A stretch of 64,000 nt of DNA from Sipunculus nudus. Lineage: Eukaryota; Annelida; Sipuncula; Golfingiida; Sipunculidae. Shown in pieces: positions 30,279 through 41,365 of this stretch. Both the position numbers and the translations under genes were made by a program. The stretch lies in NCBI GenBank assembly GCA_026874595.1, contig CM049318.1, positions 43,320,456 to 43,384,455 of the forward strand. Direction: 5' to 3'. Position 1 is the first letter of the stretch. The number at the start of each line of letters is the position of its first letter. Below the pieces are notes generated by a model. It searched no databases and was not told the DNA's origin. It worked only from the letters and a program-made list of their open reading frames with translations.

Positions 30279-30330
30279 TTTTTTATATTGGGCCCCCCAA
30301 TGAAATTTTGGCTTCGCCGCCAATGCTTCC
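29716..30330. mobile_element. Foldback-like element with two (TA)n arrays
   Basis: GGCGGCGAAACCGGGGG at 29720 is partly complementary to TTTTGGCTTCGCCGCC at 30307, giving inverted ends. Inside are an 18-C run (29752-29769), (TA)n arrays at 29862-29903 and 30224-30275, and GC-rich hairpin text GCTCGGGCGCTTGCGCCCCC at 29913. No coding sequence is visible; frames crossing it give only YIYIYI repeats. It is probably a MITE-like element, or two overlapping ones. Confidence 0.5.
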
Positions 30331-30340
30331 TCATATTTCA

Positions 30341-32594
30341 TCAAAGAGATCACAAGTTTTTTTTTCTCTACCAGACTCGGAGAATACCTTTCTTTTGCCC
30401 GTAGAAGATCGATCTTTGATTGTATTCGCTCTTGTTATATTAAAACTATATAGTGTTGATACTCAGTTGAGAATCAAAATTCGAAGATTTAATATGATAC
30501 CGGCTGTACTGACAGCTGGGTCTAACTTTAAAAGTAATTAGAGATTAAATCAACATTATATTCTGGACACTGAATGAACATTTGGGGTCAGGATGTTAAG
30601 TGCACAAAAACAAAACGAAAGGTAATATCATAAAAAGTACAATCTCTTGGATGACTAAAGTAAGAATAGTTTTTTAATGTACCTTCGGAAACTGACTGTT
30701 CAAATAATATGAAGACTTGACTTAATATGTAGAATAAACATAACTGGCATTTCCAAAATAATGTTTGAAGAAATATCATAATACATGTAAAGTAGCACAT
30801 GGAAATCCTGATTCTTCGGTTATGTTGGCTGAAACATTAATATGTATCATGTATGTACATTTGGATAATTTGAACATGGACTGAGCATTTTTTTTTTTCT
30901 TATGTTAAAACTGTTGTATATTAAACATCAACCAGTTGACAACCACATAGGTTAACGCCAAATAATAAAGTTACGAAACTGATGTTACGAGTAGTCTACC
31001 GGAATATTGTAGATATTATATTTATTTTAAAATAGAGTGCTACATACGATGGTATCCTAAATATAGGCTGAAAATTGAAGAGGCCAAACACCTTGATATA
31101 CATAACATGTATGGCATCATGCTTATCTTAATTTCAACAATGAAAAGACGAGTGGGATAAAATCTGTTGAAAAGAATCAAAATGGTAAGTACTGAGGTTG
31201 TATGCATTAGATTATGAACTAGTGATGACTTCATTTATATTTTGGTTAATGTAAGAATATGATAACAACTCTGGTAAAATTCACATTTGCTCATCTGTTG
31301 ATACGGAAAGTGTATTTTTTTATTGAAAGGTATTACTGGTTATTTTAGGATTGTTGCTATACGGTCTGGATTTAGAAAGAGCGTTCCTTTATCCCGATGT
31401 GAAATCAGTCAATTAGACTGATATAATGATAGGTTGAGTTTACCTTCATGGTGTATTTTGACAATTATAAAGGTCCTCGAAACAGAGATATATTTTAACT
31501 AGTACTAGAGAACTATAAACGCCAAAATGCACTACAGTGTATAGTGTTTGTGTTTAACATGAATAATAACAACTGTACAGCGATGTAATACAGTCTTAAT
31601 CATATAAATTTATATATTGAAGTTAAAATGCTCGTCATATTAGCTTTAAAGCTACTCCTCCTTTGACTTAGTAAGCAGATTTGCTAACGATTTTCCAAGA
31701 ATATCAAACTGACTTATTATCAGAGGTTGGTACCGAGTGTAACACAGGCTAGAATGGATATATATTTGTAAAAGTTCAGTTTCTTTACATATTTTTACCT
31801 TGGAGGTAATCGAAATTAGATTGATTGAGATCAGTTCAGATTTATAAAAGGTAATACAATATAAGGAACCTCTTTGATATAATGAATTGGTATAGGAGTT
31901 TTAAGTTTTTGAAACTCTGATGGGCTTTGTGCATTTTTCTACCTATGACTTACAAACAACGAGCCGCAACCACAAAGGTGCGGTTTTGAATTATTCAGCA
32001 AATTAAAATATTAATATCGCTCCTGGAGCTTGATTTAAATTGAAGTTAACATATTGTCATCATCAGTGCTTAATTTTAATAATTTGGTTTATTGGCATTA
32101 AGTAGTTTAATACCAAAACCCTGTATATATATATATACTTATTAAGTTTAGACAGGAACCTCTAATAGAGGCAAGCAGGTGGTAGTTACCTAATTGACAC
32201 CATTCCTTTTTTTCATTTACTTGCTGATGGAGTAATTAATTATTTTTTAATGAGGTTGTCTGTTTTGCTTTAACGAGTATATATGCAACTGCATATATTC
32301 GCATAATATATGTTTAACATTTTGTGAGCAGGAATACATGAATATGTGTAAGACATTTTATAAATAAGTGAAGAGTACCAAATGTTATTGGAAGCAGGGT
32401 CTCGTTGACACCGTATATGTAAAGACATTATGTTTAAGGTTTATGTACAACAGTTATGGGAATATGTAGTATTGTATACAAATGCACAAACATACATGCA
32501 CCGATTTATAGTTTGCACGTATGCAGGTAAACGGTTAATATTTAGACATGAATGTGATACAAGTCTATCAAAGACTATTTGCACTATTTTCTAA
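30341..32594. other. AT-rich unassigned region upstream of L1 ORF2
   Basis: These 2.2 kb have no long frame with similarity to known proteins, no tandem array and no recognised termini. Short features are a (TA)n tract at about 32126-32138 and T-runs near 30358 and 30890. It could include degraded L1 5' or inter-ORF sequence, since L1 ORF2 begins at its right edge, but nothing in it proves that. Confidence 0.4.
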
Positions 32595-33500
32595 ATGGCT
32601 GAAATAGTCTCTTTAAATGTGAGGGAATTGGGGGCAGTATCATAAGAAGGGAAACTTTCCATTTGCTACATAAAAAAAGCTAAAGTATTCTTTTTACAAG
32701 AGACACACAGTACCCTTAAAAGATGAAAAGAATTGGAGAGCCGAGTGGGGAGGTACTATTTTATTTTCACACGGCACAATCAGTTCAAAAGGAGTATGTA
32801 TTTAAATAAAAAAAAATGATCTTAATTTTGAAATACAGGATATTATTAGAAGTGAGAAAGGGCAGTTTTTATTATTAGATATTATAATTGAAGAATCAAG
32901 ACTGACATTAGTGAATATATATGGGCCTAACCATGATAGTCCAGACTTTTTCGAAACAATACGTTGAATATTTTCCGAATGATAACAGAATAATAGGAGG
33001 TGATTTCAGTTTAGTCTTAAATATAGAGGAGGATAAAAAAAGGAGGTAATCCTACAACCCATCAAAGAGCACAGCATATAATACATATGTGGTTAGATAA
33101 TTTAGATATGGTAGATATATGGCGTGATCAACATCCGCGACTTCAGCAGTATACTTGGAAAAGATTAAGACCATCGAATATATTCTGTAGACTAGATTTT
33201 TCCTTAATATCAAAAGGACTTGTTGGAAATGTGGAAAACAGTTGGAACTTTCCAGGTTTAAAACAGACCATTCATCAATCGGAATTAGGTTCGATTTAAA
33301 AGCTAGGGAAAGGGGACCAGGGTTTTGGAAACTTAATTGTAAAGATTTACAGATTCCAGAATATATAGAATTAATTAAAAATACCATCATAGAAACAAAA
33401 GAATTTAACAGTAATGCTAATCTAGCCTGAATGTGGGATACGATTAAATGTAAGATAAGGGGGCAACAATTGCATATGCTTGTAGACAAATCAAACACAA
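32595..33500 (+). pseudogene. L1 ORF2 endonuclease domain
   Basis: The start ATG at 32595 gives MAEIVSLNVRELG, the usual beginning of L1 ORF2 endonuclease. Recognisable blocks follow: LQETHS-like and WGGTILFSHGTISSKGV text, LTLVNIYGPNHDSPDFF, GGDFSLVLN at 32997, MWLDNLDMVDIWRDQHP, and the TDHSS histidine box at 33263-33277. Then ERGPGFWKLNCKDLQIPEYI leads out of the domain. The conserved GDFN asparagine is serine here, and several stops and shifts occur (for example at 32643). The domain nicks target DNA to prime reverse transcription. Coding continues to the junction with the family A element. Confidence 0.85.
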
Positions 33501-33659
33501 GTGACCCATGGGTCATGACGCTCAGCTGACTGGGAAGAGATTTGCAAAAGGAAATTTTACCATCTGAATGGTAGTATATACCCATTCAACTGAAGCATCA
33601 AACAGATTAACCAACAGGCTGAGATTGTGTCTGTATTAATATATCTAAAAAATAGTGAA

Positions 33660-35060
33660 ATAAATGCGTAAAATAATACAGGTGGCTCCACCAGTCTGCA
33701 GAAACTAATAAAAACACTTAATGGTCAATATCTATGCAAAGAAGCATGGTGGTTTCTGGATTAAATGTTCAGATACTTCAGCTTTTGTATCAAATTTTCC
33801 ATTACTCTGAGGGATACTTTGGAGTCCTATAGCTTGGAGGATATGTGTAACAGAGACCTAATTTCAGGTTTCCACAGACACTTTTCATGGGCCTCCTTGC
33901 ATGACAAGAATGAAGATTCTAGAGCCAGTTGTTACAAATTGTACCCTGTTGACAGATAACCACATCTTTAAAGGTCTCAAAAATAGAGAAAAAAATTTGA
34001 AAAAAATAGAGGTGACGCACCCAGTCTGCTGAACCTGATGGAACACGTCATGATCAATATGTATGTCAAAAATCATGAGCATCAGTGTTGTAGTTATTGA
34101 GATACTGGAGTTTTTGTATCAAATTTTTCATTATTCTAGAGGGTATTTTGGAGCCATACAGCTTAATGGATATGGGTAACAGAGACCTAATTTCAGGTTT
34201 CCATGAAGATTTTTCATGGGTCTCCCTGTGTGTAAAGAATTTAGATTCTAGGTCCAGTTGTTATGATTTGTGCCCTGTTAACAGATGTTCATATCTTTAA
34301 AGGTCTCAAAAATAGAGAAATAAATTCGAAAAAAAAGCCGAACAAATACATGTGGTGCCACCAGGCTGCAGAAACTGATGACACACTCCATGATCAATAT
34401 CCATGCAAACAATTGCATTAGTTGTTCAGATACTTCAGCTTTTGTATCAAATTTTCTATTATTCTGAGCTGTACTTTGGAGTGCCATAGCTCAAAGGATA
34501 TGGGTAACAGAGACCTAATTTTAGGTTTCCATGGAGGCTTTTCATGGGTCTTCCTGAGTGTCAAGAATGAAGATTCTAGGTCCAGTCGTTACAATTTGAA
34601 CCCTGTTGACAGATAACTACATCCTTAAAGGTCTCAAAAATAGAGAAAAAAAATTGTAAAAATTTGAAAAATACAGGAGGCACCACCAGTCTGCAGAAAC
34701 TGATAAAACATCTCATGATCAATATGTATGCCAAAAAGCATGACCATCAGTGATGTAGTTAATGAGATATTGAAGTTTTTTTTATGAACATTTTGACTAT
34801 TCTGGGGGGTACTTTGGGGCCCCATAGCTCGAAGGATATGGGTAACAGAGACTTAATTTCTGGTTTCCATAGAGACTTTTCATAGGCCTCTCAGAATGTC
34901 AAGAATGAAGATTCTAGGTCCAGTCTTTACGATTTGTGCCCTGTTAACAGATGTCCACATTTTTAAAGGTCTCAAAAATTAAGAAAAAAAGTCGTAAAAA
35001 ATCGAAAAAAATAGAGGTGGCGCACCCAGGCTGCAGAAACTGATGAAACACTCCATGATC
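33660..35060 (+). repeat. Tandem ~320-345-bp internal units of family A
   Basis: The phrase AGTCTGC followed by AGAAACTGAT recurs at about 33692, 34023 (diverged), 34355, 34687 and 35025, roughly every 332 bp. Each is preceded by an A-rich run and a GGTGG(C/T)(G/A)C(A/C)CC box. Each is followed by CATGATCAATAT, then CAAATTTTTCATTATTCT, then GGTAACAGAGACCTAATTT. The boxes here are degenerate (for example GGTGGCTCCACC, GGTGACGCACCC), unlike the exact palindromes at 9861-12290. Confidence 0.75.
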
Positions 35061-35712
35061 GTAGGGTGAGCTCTCTACGGTTATACACAGAGGGGTCCCC
35101 ATGCAGCAATTCCCCAAATTGCCGGCAATTTAGCAACCTGCAGTTTTTTTAATCCACCGGTAGATGGAGCCAGGGCGGTAATACACTAGGGGGACCCCTT
35201 CTAGCAATTCCGCAAATTGCCGGCAATTTAGCAAATTTACATTTTTCTGAATCCACCGGTAAAGTGAGCCCCGGGGGTCATACACTGAGGGGTCCCCACC
35301 CAACAATTCCGCAATTGCCTGCAATTAAGCAACTTTGGAGTTCTTTGAATCCTCCGGTAGAGGGAGCCCGGGCGATCATACACTGAGGGGACCCCTTCTA
35401 GCAATTCCGCAAATTGCCGGCAATTAAGCAACTTTGCAGTTCTCTGAATCTACTGGCAGAGTGAGCCCCCGGGGGTCATACACTGAGGGGTCCCCACCTA
35501 GCAATTCCGCAATTTGCCGGCAATTTAGCAACTTTACATTTTTCTGAATCCACCGGTAAAGTGAGCCCCCGGGGGTCATACACTGAGGGGTCCCCACCCA
35601 ACAATTCCGCAATTGCCTGCAATTAAGCAACTTTGGAGTTCTTTGAATCCTCCGGTAGAGGGGGCCTGGGCGATCATACACTGAGGGGACCCCTTCTAGC
35701 AATTCCGCAAAT
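35061..35712. repeat. 100-bp satellite block inside a family A element
   Basis: Six to seven monomers of the satellite found at 43141-46000. This block aligns almost base for base with about 45120-45773, sharing even the unusual CAGTTTTTTTAATCCACCGG variant. The left junction is abrupt (after CTCCATGATC). The right junction shares CAAAT with both partners. It replaces about 100 bp of a family A unit. Confidence 0.85.
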
Positions 35713-35961
35713 TTTCCATTATTCTGAGCTGTGCTTTGGAGTGCCATAGCTCGAAGGATATGGGTAACAGAGACCTATTTCCAGGTTTCCATGGAGATTT
35801 TTCATGGACTTCTCAGAATGTCAAGTTACAAGATTCTAGGTCCAGCGGTTACGATTTGTGCCTGGTTAACGGACAGACAGACAGACGGACAGACAGACGG
35901 ACGACGGACAAAGAGTGATCGCTATAGCTCAGCATGACTGAAAGTCAGCTGAGCTAAAAAA

Positions 35962-36023
35962 CGAGAGCTTTTGCAGCATACAGAATCCAAATTGGCACAG
36001 TTAGAAGAACAGTACTGGAACAA
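35962..36023 (+). pseudogene. Isolated 62-bp piece of L1 ORF2 between two family A elements
   Basis: The only open frame reads RELLQHTESKLAQLEEQYWN, the charged helical linker that in L1 ORF2 lies between endonuclease and RT. It is in phase with the coding sequence before 33501 and after 38251 once the two family A elements are discounted. It shows that the two flanking elements are separate insertions, not one composite. Confidence 0.75.
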
Positions 36024-38250
36024 GTGACCCATGGGTCATGACGCTCAGCTGCCAAGCATGACCTACGACATCATGGGCTGAGATTCACAACTTCCAGTGA
36101 AATTTTGAAGAACCAATTTGTTGAAATTTTCTACGACAACAGAAATATTTATCACCTATGTCTGGTTAAAACACAGTGAATTGATGGTCTGAGGAAAATG
36201 TATGATTGTTAAGGTATCCAGAACTATTCCCATAGCTTACTTGATACCTGTCAGTCTCAAAAGGAACACCACAAAGGGCAAATATAAGATCAAAATTTAT
36301 AGCAAAAAACCAAGGAAATCCATGCAAGAATTATTGAGAAACAGGTGCTTCTGTATGAATTTTTATTCAATACAAGCCAACTGTACTGCACTTTCATATA
36401 TGATGATAATATTTATGAAGAAAGATTTGACCCAATCCTTTGCAAGATTACATTAATATATGTCCGACTGCCTTCACTTTAACAGTTCTTGAGATAATAT
36501 GATCAAAAGGAATTTAAAGATGGATGCCTGGTGGCCATTTCGGACTTCTGACAGGTCTGAAATCAGACAACAACCATTCTCTAAGTCGGACCAAACATTG
36601 AAGGAAAATTAATAAAACTGCGCTGAAAAAAAGATTTCTAAGGTGGCTAACTGGCAGACATAATGGATTTCTGACAAGTCTGACATTTGATATCACACAT
36701 CCTCCAATAAGAGACCAAACTTGGGGCAAATTCTCCAAATGATGTTACAGTAATGAATGTCCAAAACAATTCAAAAGGCATGTTCAGGCGCTCATATCAG
36801 ATATATAGAAATACAAATGTAAAAGTGTAGGTCCAATATTTTTTATTATCACTCTGCTTTTCAATGGGGTCAGCAGGGTTGGTAAACTGCAAAACCTGAA
36901 AGAAAAGAAATGCAGAAAGCATGACTAAGAGTCTTGTAATAAAATAAAGCCATCCTAAATCAAGTACACATCCACATATTATGAGAACAAACACTTGCTT
37001 TTATATGTGGCGATTTATATAAAAATATTCAGATATCTAGGAAACTAAGTTTATTGCTATGATTCCATAAAATATGTCATATGTCACCAGTGTCACTCAT
37101 AATTACAGCCACACGGTGAGATGTACCAGCTGGAGTGCAAGCTTATATATACAAGAAAAATAGAGATGGTCTACAAAATAAGTTGACCTGACCTATGACC
37201 TTGGCCTTTTGCCCACATATCAACTGGATTCTCTCTAAATGATGGGTAACTACTAACCACTTACATCTGGCCGGGTGTAATTAACTGGCAACCAATGAGT
37301 GAATAACTTAGACCTGCAACCTTTAACCTCCTGACCAGCTGACCTCAAAATCAATTAGTTATTTCTTCATGCAAAAAGACCCATAAATATGAAGTTTGAA
37401 TCGCATTGAGTGATGCATAGATGTGGCATATGTGAAAGACTGAAGGTTTGAGTTGAACAGTTTCACTTGAAATATGTTCACAAGCATTTAGAACAATATT
37501 GTGACCTTGACCTTTGACCTTTTGAACTCAACATCAATAGGCTTCTTCCCCTATTAGTAGGTAAGCCATATATGACAGATGGAAAGTATAGATTGAAAAG
37601 TTTGCCTGAAAATGACTCCACGCAAGAAGAGGGTGCTGTAAACTTGACCTTTGACCTCAAAATCAATAGGTCTTTTCCCCTGTTGGCAGAGAAGCGATAT
37701 CAATGCTGAAAGGTTTGGAATGAAAGGTCTAGCTTGAAATGTGTCCACAACCTTTTCAAAGAAGTGGATCCTGTGACCCTGACCTTTGACCTTGTGACCT
37801 CAACATCTATAGGATTCTTCTCCCACTTAGTAGGTGAGCTATATGTGAAAGATCAAAGAATTGGGATGAAAGGTTTGGCTTAAAATGCATCCACAGGCTT
37901 TTCAAAGAAGTTGGTTCTGTGACCTTGACCTTTGACCTTGTGACCTCAAAATATTTATGGTTCTTTCCCCGTTGGTAGGTGAGCTGTATGTGAAAGATGG
38001 AAGGTTTGGGATGAAAATTTTGGCTAAAAGAATTATTTCTGGGAGGCGAAAACACACCCCATAACTTCGAGAATATAGGTCGCAGTGACCTAATTTCATG
38101 TTTGCAAGGAGATCTGCATAGGGTTCATGGCCCTAGCTCCTACGGTTACGATTTGTGCCCTGCTAACGGCCGGATGGACAGACGGAAGGACGACGGACAA
38201 AGACCCATCGCTATAGCCCAGCATGACTCAAAATCAGCTGAGCTAAAAAA
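36024..38250 (+). mobile_element. Family A element inserted in L1 ORF2 (second of two)
   Basis: It begins GTGACCCATGGGTCATGACG with CTCAGCTG and ends ATCAGCTGAGCT plus eight A. Left and right flanks are L1 ORF2 coding sequence with no duplication. The first half (36060-37190) is unique-looking AT-rich sequence. The second half has DR1-bearing units. The last 230 bp contain GTTACGATTTGTGCCCTG and a GACGGAAGGACGACGGAC tract, shared with other family A 3' ends. Confidence 0.8.
37190..37940 (+). other. Second cluster of DR1-type half-site repeats
   Basis: Exact TGACCTTTGACC at 37508, 37645, 37780 and 37926, with related TGACCTATGACC near 37188. Spacing between exact copies is 135-146 bp, so they mark the start of tandem units. 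The units include GTGAGCTATATGTGAAAGAT-like text and are the same family as those at 17318-17775. Confidence 0.6.
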
Positions 38251-39470
38251 AATCTGATGAGAATCTTTTAGAAGAAACAAATGCACTGAAACTTAAAATT
38301 GAAACCATAATGCAAGAAAAACGGAAGGTGCTATGCTAAGATGTAAAACTACTTTGTATTTAGAGGGGGAAAAACCGTCAAAATATTTCTTAAATTTAGA
38401 AAAAAGGTTGCATAACAGAAAAATTATTACAAAGCTAAAAATTGAAAAATCTTCAGAGCAAAAAGATGTTCAGTATATTACTGACGAGAATAATATTTTG
38501 ATGGAAATATCAACATTTTATACTAAACTATATTCTTCAGAGCAGCAACAGCCCCCTATAGAGACTGTTAATGAATTTTTCCCAGATAATCCCGAAACCC
38601 TCTCAGAAGAGGAAAAAATGAACTGTGATAAAGAATTAACCGAAAAGGAACTTGAAGATTGTCTGAAAACATTCCAAAATGGCAAATCGCCAGGTATTGA
38701 TGGTTTGCCTGCAGAATTTTATAAAATATTCTGGGAAAGTAACAAGAAAGACTTAATGGCTTCATATAGATATTCTTTTACAGAAGGCAGACTTAATATA
38801 TCACAAAGACAAGGCGTAATAACATTAATTCCAAAAAAATCTAAGGATCCTCAATTATTAAAAAATTGGAGACCAATATCGCTTCTTAATTTTGATTATA
38901 AACTTACAACAAAATGTAAAGCTCTTACATTACAAAAGTTACTTCAAAACATTATTCATTCTGACCAGACTGGATTTTTGCGCGATAGGTATATTGGAGA
39001 ACCGATCACAAGGGTCTATAGTTTATTTTCACACTGCAGTAATAATAAAATAAAAGCTAATCTTATGCTCATAGATTTTGAAAAGGCCTTCGATTTATTA
39101 GAATGGCCTTTTATACATAAAGCTCTTGATTATTACAACTTCGGGAAAAATATAAGTCAATGGATAAAAGTCTTTTACAAGGATATAACATCATGTGTAT
39201 TAAATAATGGCTGGTCCACGAATTTTGTTAATATTAACAGGGGAGTCCGACAGGGGTGTCCCCGTCACCATATTTATTTATCATTTGTGCAGAAATATTG
39301 GGTACAAGAATTAGAAAATAATAAAAAATAAAAGGTAAAGAGATAAATAACAAAACACATAAAATATCACAATATGCAGATGATACGTCATTGTTTATAG
39401 AAAGTAGTCCCGTGGTTATTAAAGAAACCATTGATCAGTTCAGCCGATTCCACTCTATATAAGTGGTCTA
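38251..39470 (+). pseudogene. L1 ORF2 reverse transcriptase
   Basis: The frame begins DENLLEETNALKLKIETIMQ, shifts near 38330 and then stays open from 38333 to 39331: LRCKTTLYLEGEKPSKYFLN, LKTFQNGKSPGIDGLPAEFY, ITLIPKKSKDPQLLKNWRPI, SLLNFDYKLTTK, DQTGFLRDRYIGE, ANLMLIDFEKAFD and NRGVRQGCP. A frame shift at about 39265 follows. The catalytic box ISQYADDTSLF (YADD at 39373-39384) lies in another frame. These are RT motifs 0-5 in L1/Tx1 order. This is the longest uninterrupted part of the element. Confidence 0.9.
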
Positions 39471-40830
39471 AAAAATTAATTTGGAAAAGACTATTATCAT
39501 GCCCATGTGAAACCATGAACATGGAAAAATGATAAAATTAAGATGGGCCTGCAATGGACTACTGGACCAGTGACGTTACTGGGTATTCATATAAATAATA
39601 GATTACAAAATTTAAATGATTTAAATTTCAAACCATTAATAACAAAAATTAAAAAAATATGATAAATATTTGGAACAAACGACAGTTAACGCCAATAGGA
39701 AAAATTACAGTTATAAAATCTGAATTGATATCACAACTACAGTACCATATATCTAATTTCCCTAATATACTACCTTACTACTTAAAGGAAATAGAAGTAT
39801 TACTCAGTAATTTCATATGGAATAGCAAAATAGATAAAATAAAAAGAAGCACTTCAATAGCGCCAAAAAAGTATGGAGGACTGAATATGGTGGATATCTG
39901 GTCAAAAGTAAGAGCCACAAAGATTACTTGGATAAAGAGATTGTTAACAGGAAACACAGATGTAGGGTGGAGGCATTTAATAGATACAAGTTTAAAGCAT
40001 ATAACGGCTTATATTTTCACTTGCAATATGAAATATGAAGATATGTATGATATTCCTTTCTTAAGAAAATTAAATACCTTTTGGTTTGAAATCCCACAAG
40101 AATGGTGCAAATTCAACTATGATACACCAGAAACGATCGGGGAGTATTTGAAACAGTCACTGTGGTGTAATTCACATATATATATTAATGGTAAACTTGC
40201 ATTTTATAAAATATGGTATGAAGCAGGGATTAGATATATCCATGATTTAACCAAGAAAAAAACATAACCAGTACATATTTTACAGTAAACTTGAATAACA
40301 GGATATATATGGAATACGTATAGACACAATGAGATATAATAGTCTTATACATGCAATACCAAATAAATGGAGAAGAAAAATTAATAAGAACTACTTTGAA
40401 GGAGCATATATATATAAAATTAAAAGATTAATTTTAACATGCAAACCCTACAAATATTTTTTATAATGAACTGGTTGCGATGAAATGCACTCAGCCAGAA
40501 AATAGTATTTTAATGTGACAAAGAGATTTAGGAGAGTGCACAAGAGATGAAATACATGAAGCTTTTCAGAATATTGATAACATAACTATTTCTACAAAAC
40601 TAAGATATTTTTTCAATATAAAATTGTGCATCGCATTCTTGCATTAAACCCATTCTTGACTAAAGCCGGTATTACAGAGAATAAACTCTGTACTTTTTGT
40701 AACAATTATAAAGAAACCATCACACACATATGCTATGAATGTGATCATACCAAGGAACTTGAACAAAAATATATGATTGGCTTACAACCTTTGGTATTCC
40801 AAAAATTTTCTCAATTAAAATAATAATTAT
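39471..40830 (+). pseudogene. L1 ORF2 C-terminal region with zinc knuckle
   Basis: Frame 39659-40267 carries IWNKRQLTPIGKITVIKSEL, LLSNFIWNSKIDKIKRSTSI and APKKYGGLNMVDIWSKVRAT, the RT thumb and following conserved block of L1/Tx1 proteins. After broken sequence, frame 40626-40823 has NKLCTFCNNYKETITHICYE C, the C-x2-C...H-x4-C knuckle. Stops at 39462-39660 and between 40268 and 40620 break the protein. This part helps bind element RNA in the family. Confidence 0.8.
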
Positions 40831-41365
40831 GAATGTAAGCTCAAACAGATTACTGGACAAAATCATACTCTTTATAAAATATTTACATATATGTGAAAAA
40901 GTGTAAAAGAGAGGTGTTGTCATTTAATGGTGCAAGAAATTTTATAAAATATTATTATGACATTGAAAAAAGGGTGGCACTTTCCAGAGGAAAACTTAAA
41001 TATCATGAAAATCTCTGGAAACCAATTACCAACTTAAACAATGTTTAATATCGACTGGGGGGAGGTGTTTATTAGATTCATTAAAATTTATATATCAATT
41101 AAATAAATGGAATAAATATGCAACATAAATTCTACTCAAGTTATTATAATAGGAACAGTCTTACAAAGAAAAATACAGTTAAATTTATAAAAAAAAAAAT
41201 GCGCATGAGATATACCTGCTTTGTCTTGTTTTGTTTTGGTGTATGTAGAATCTTTTTGTTCTTATGTATGTCAGTTGTATGATTTTTGTTGCATGTATAT
41301 GGATCGTGTATTGTTATATTCGTTGTACATGTACCTATTTGATTAATAAAGTTTTTATAAAAAAC
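40831..41365 (+). other. L1 3' end with polyadenylation signal
   Basis: Some coding traces continue to about 41080. The remainder is AT-rich and ends with AATAAA at 41345-41350 followed by a short A-rich tail (about 41358-41370). Family B sequence begins immediately after (AACATCACTGCTG). No target duplication could be identified because the 5' end of the L1 is uncertain. Confidence 0.65.

Larger units (their letters stand above)
33501..35960 (+). mobile_element. Family A element inserted in L1 ORF2 (first of two)
   Basis: It starts GTGACCCATGGGTCATGACG with CTCAGCTGACTGG and ends AGTCAGCTGAGCT plus A residues. GCTCAGCTGACT near the start and AGTCAGCTGAGC at the end form a 12-bp perfect subterminal inverted repeat. 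The 3' end folds into a long hairpin (AGCTCAGC pairing with GCTGAGCT, TGACT with AGTCA). L1 coding sequence directly abuts both sides and no target duplication is seen. The interior has about four tandem units, a captured 100-bp satellite block (35061-35712) and a GACGGACAGACAGACGG tract before the 3' end. Confidence 0.8.
32595..41365 (+). mobile_element. L1/Tx1-type LINE ORF2 and 3' end, split by two family A insertions
   Basis: Four pieces in order carry APE-type endonuclease (32595-33500), a short linker (35962-36023), the RT (38251-39470) and the C-terminal region with a zinc knuckle (39471-40830), then a 3' UTR ending with AATAAA. The two intervening blocks, 33501-35960 and 36024-38250, are complete family A elements. 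The reading frame remains in phase across both insertion points when they are discounted. Endonuclease plus RT without RNase H, and the C-terminal CCHC-like knuckle, place it in the L1/Tx1 group. Many stops make it inactive. Confidence 0.85.

Noticed and set aside
29685-30334. Frames containing YIYIYIYIY stretches
   Set aside because: Translations of (TA)n microsatellites, not proteins.
33052-33585. 177-codon minus-strand frame
   Set aside because: It is antisense to the L1 endonuclease region, which has clear motifs on the plus strand, and it crosses into the family A element.
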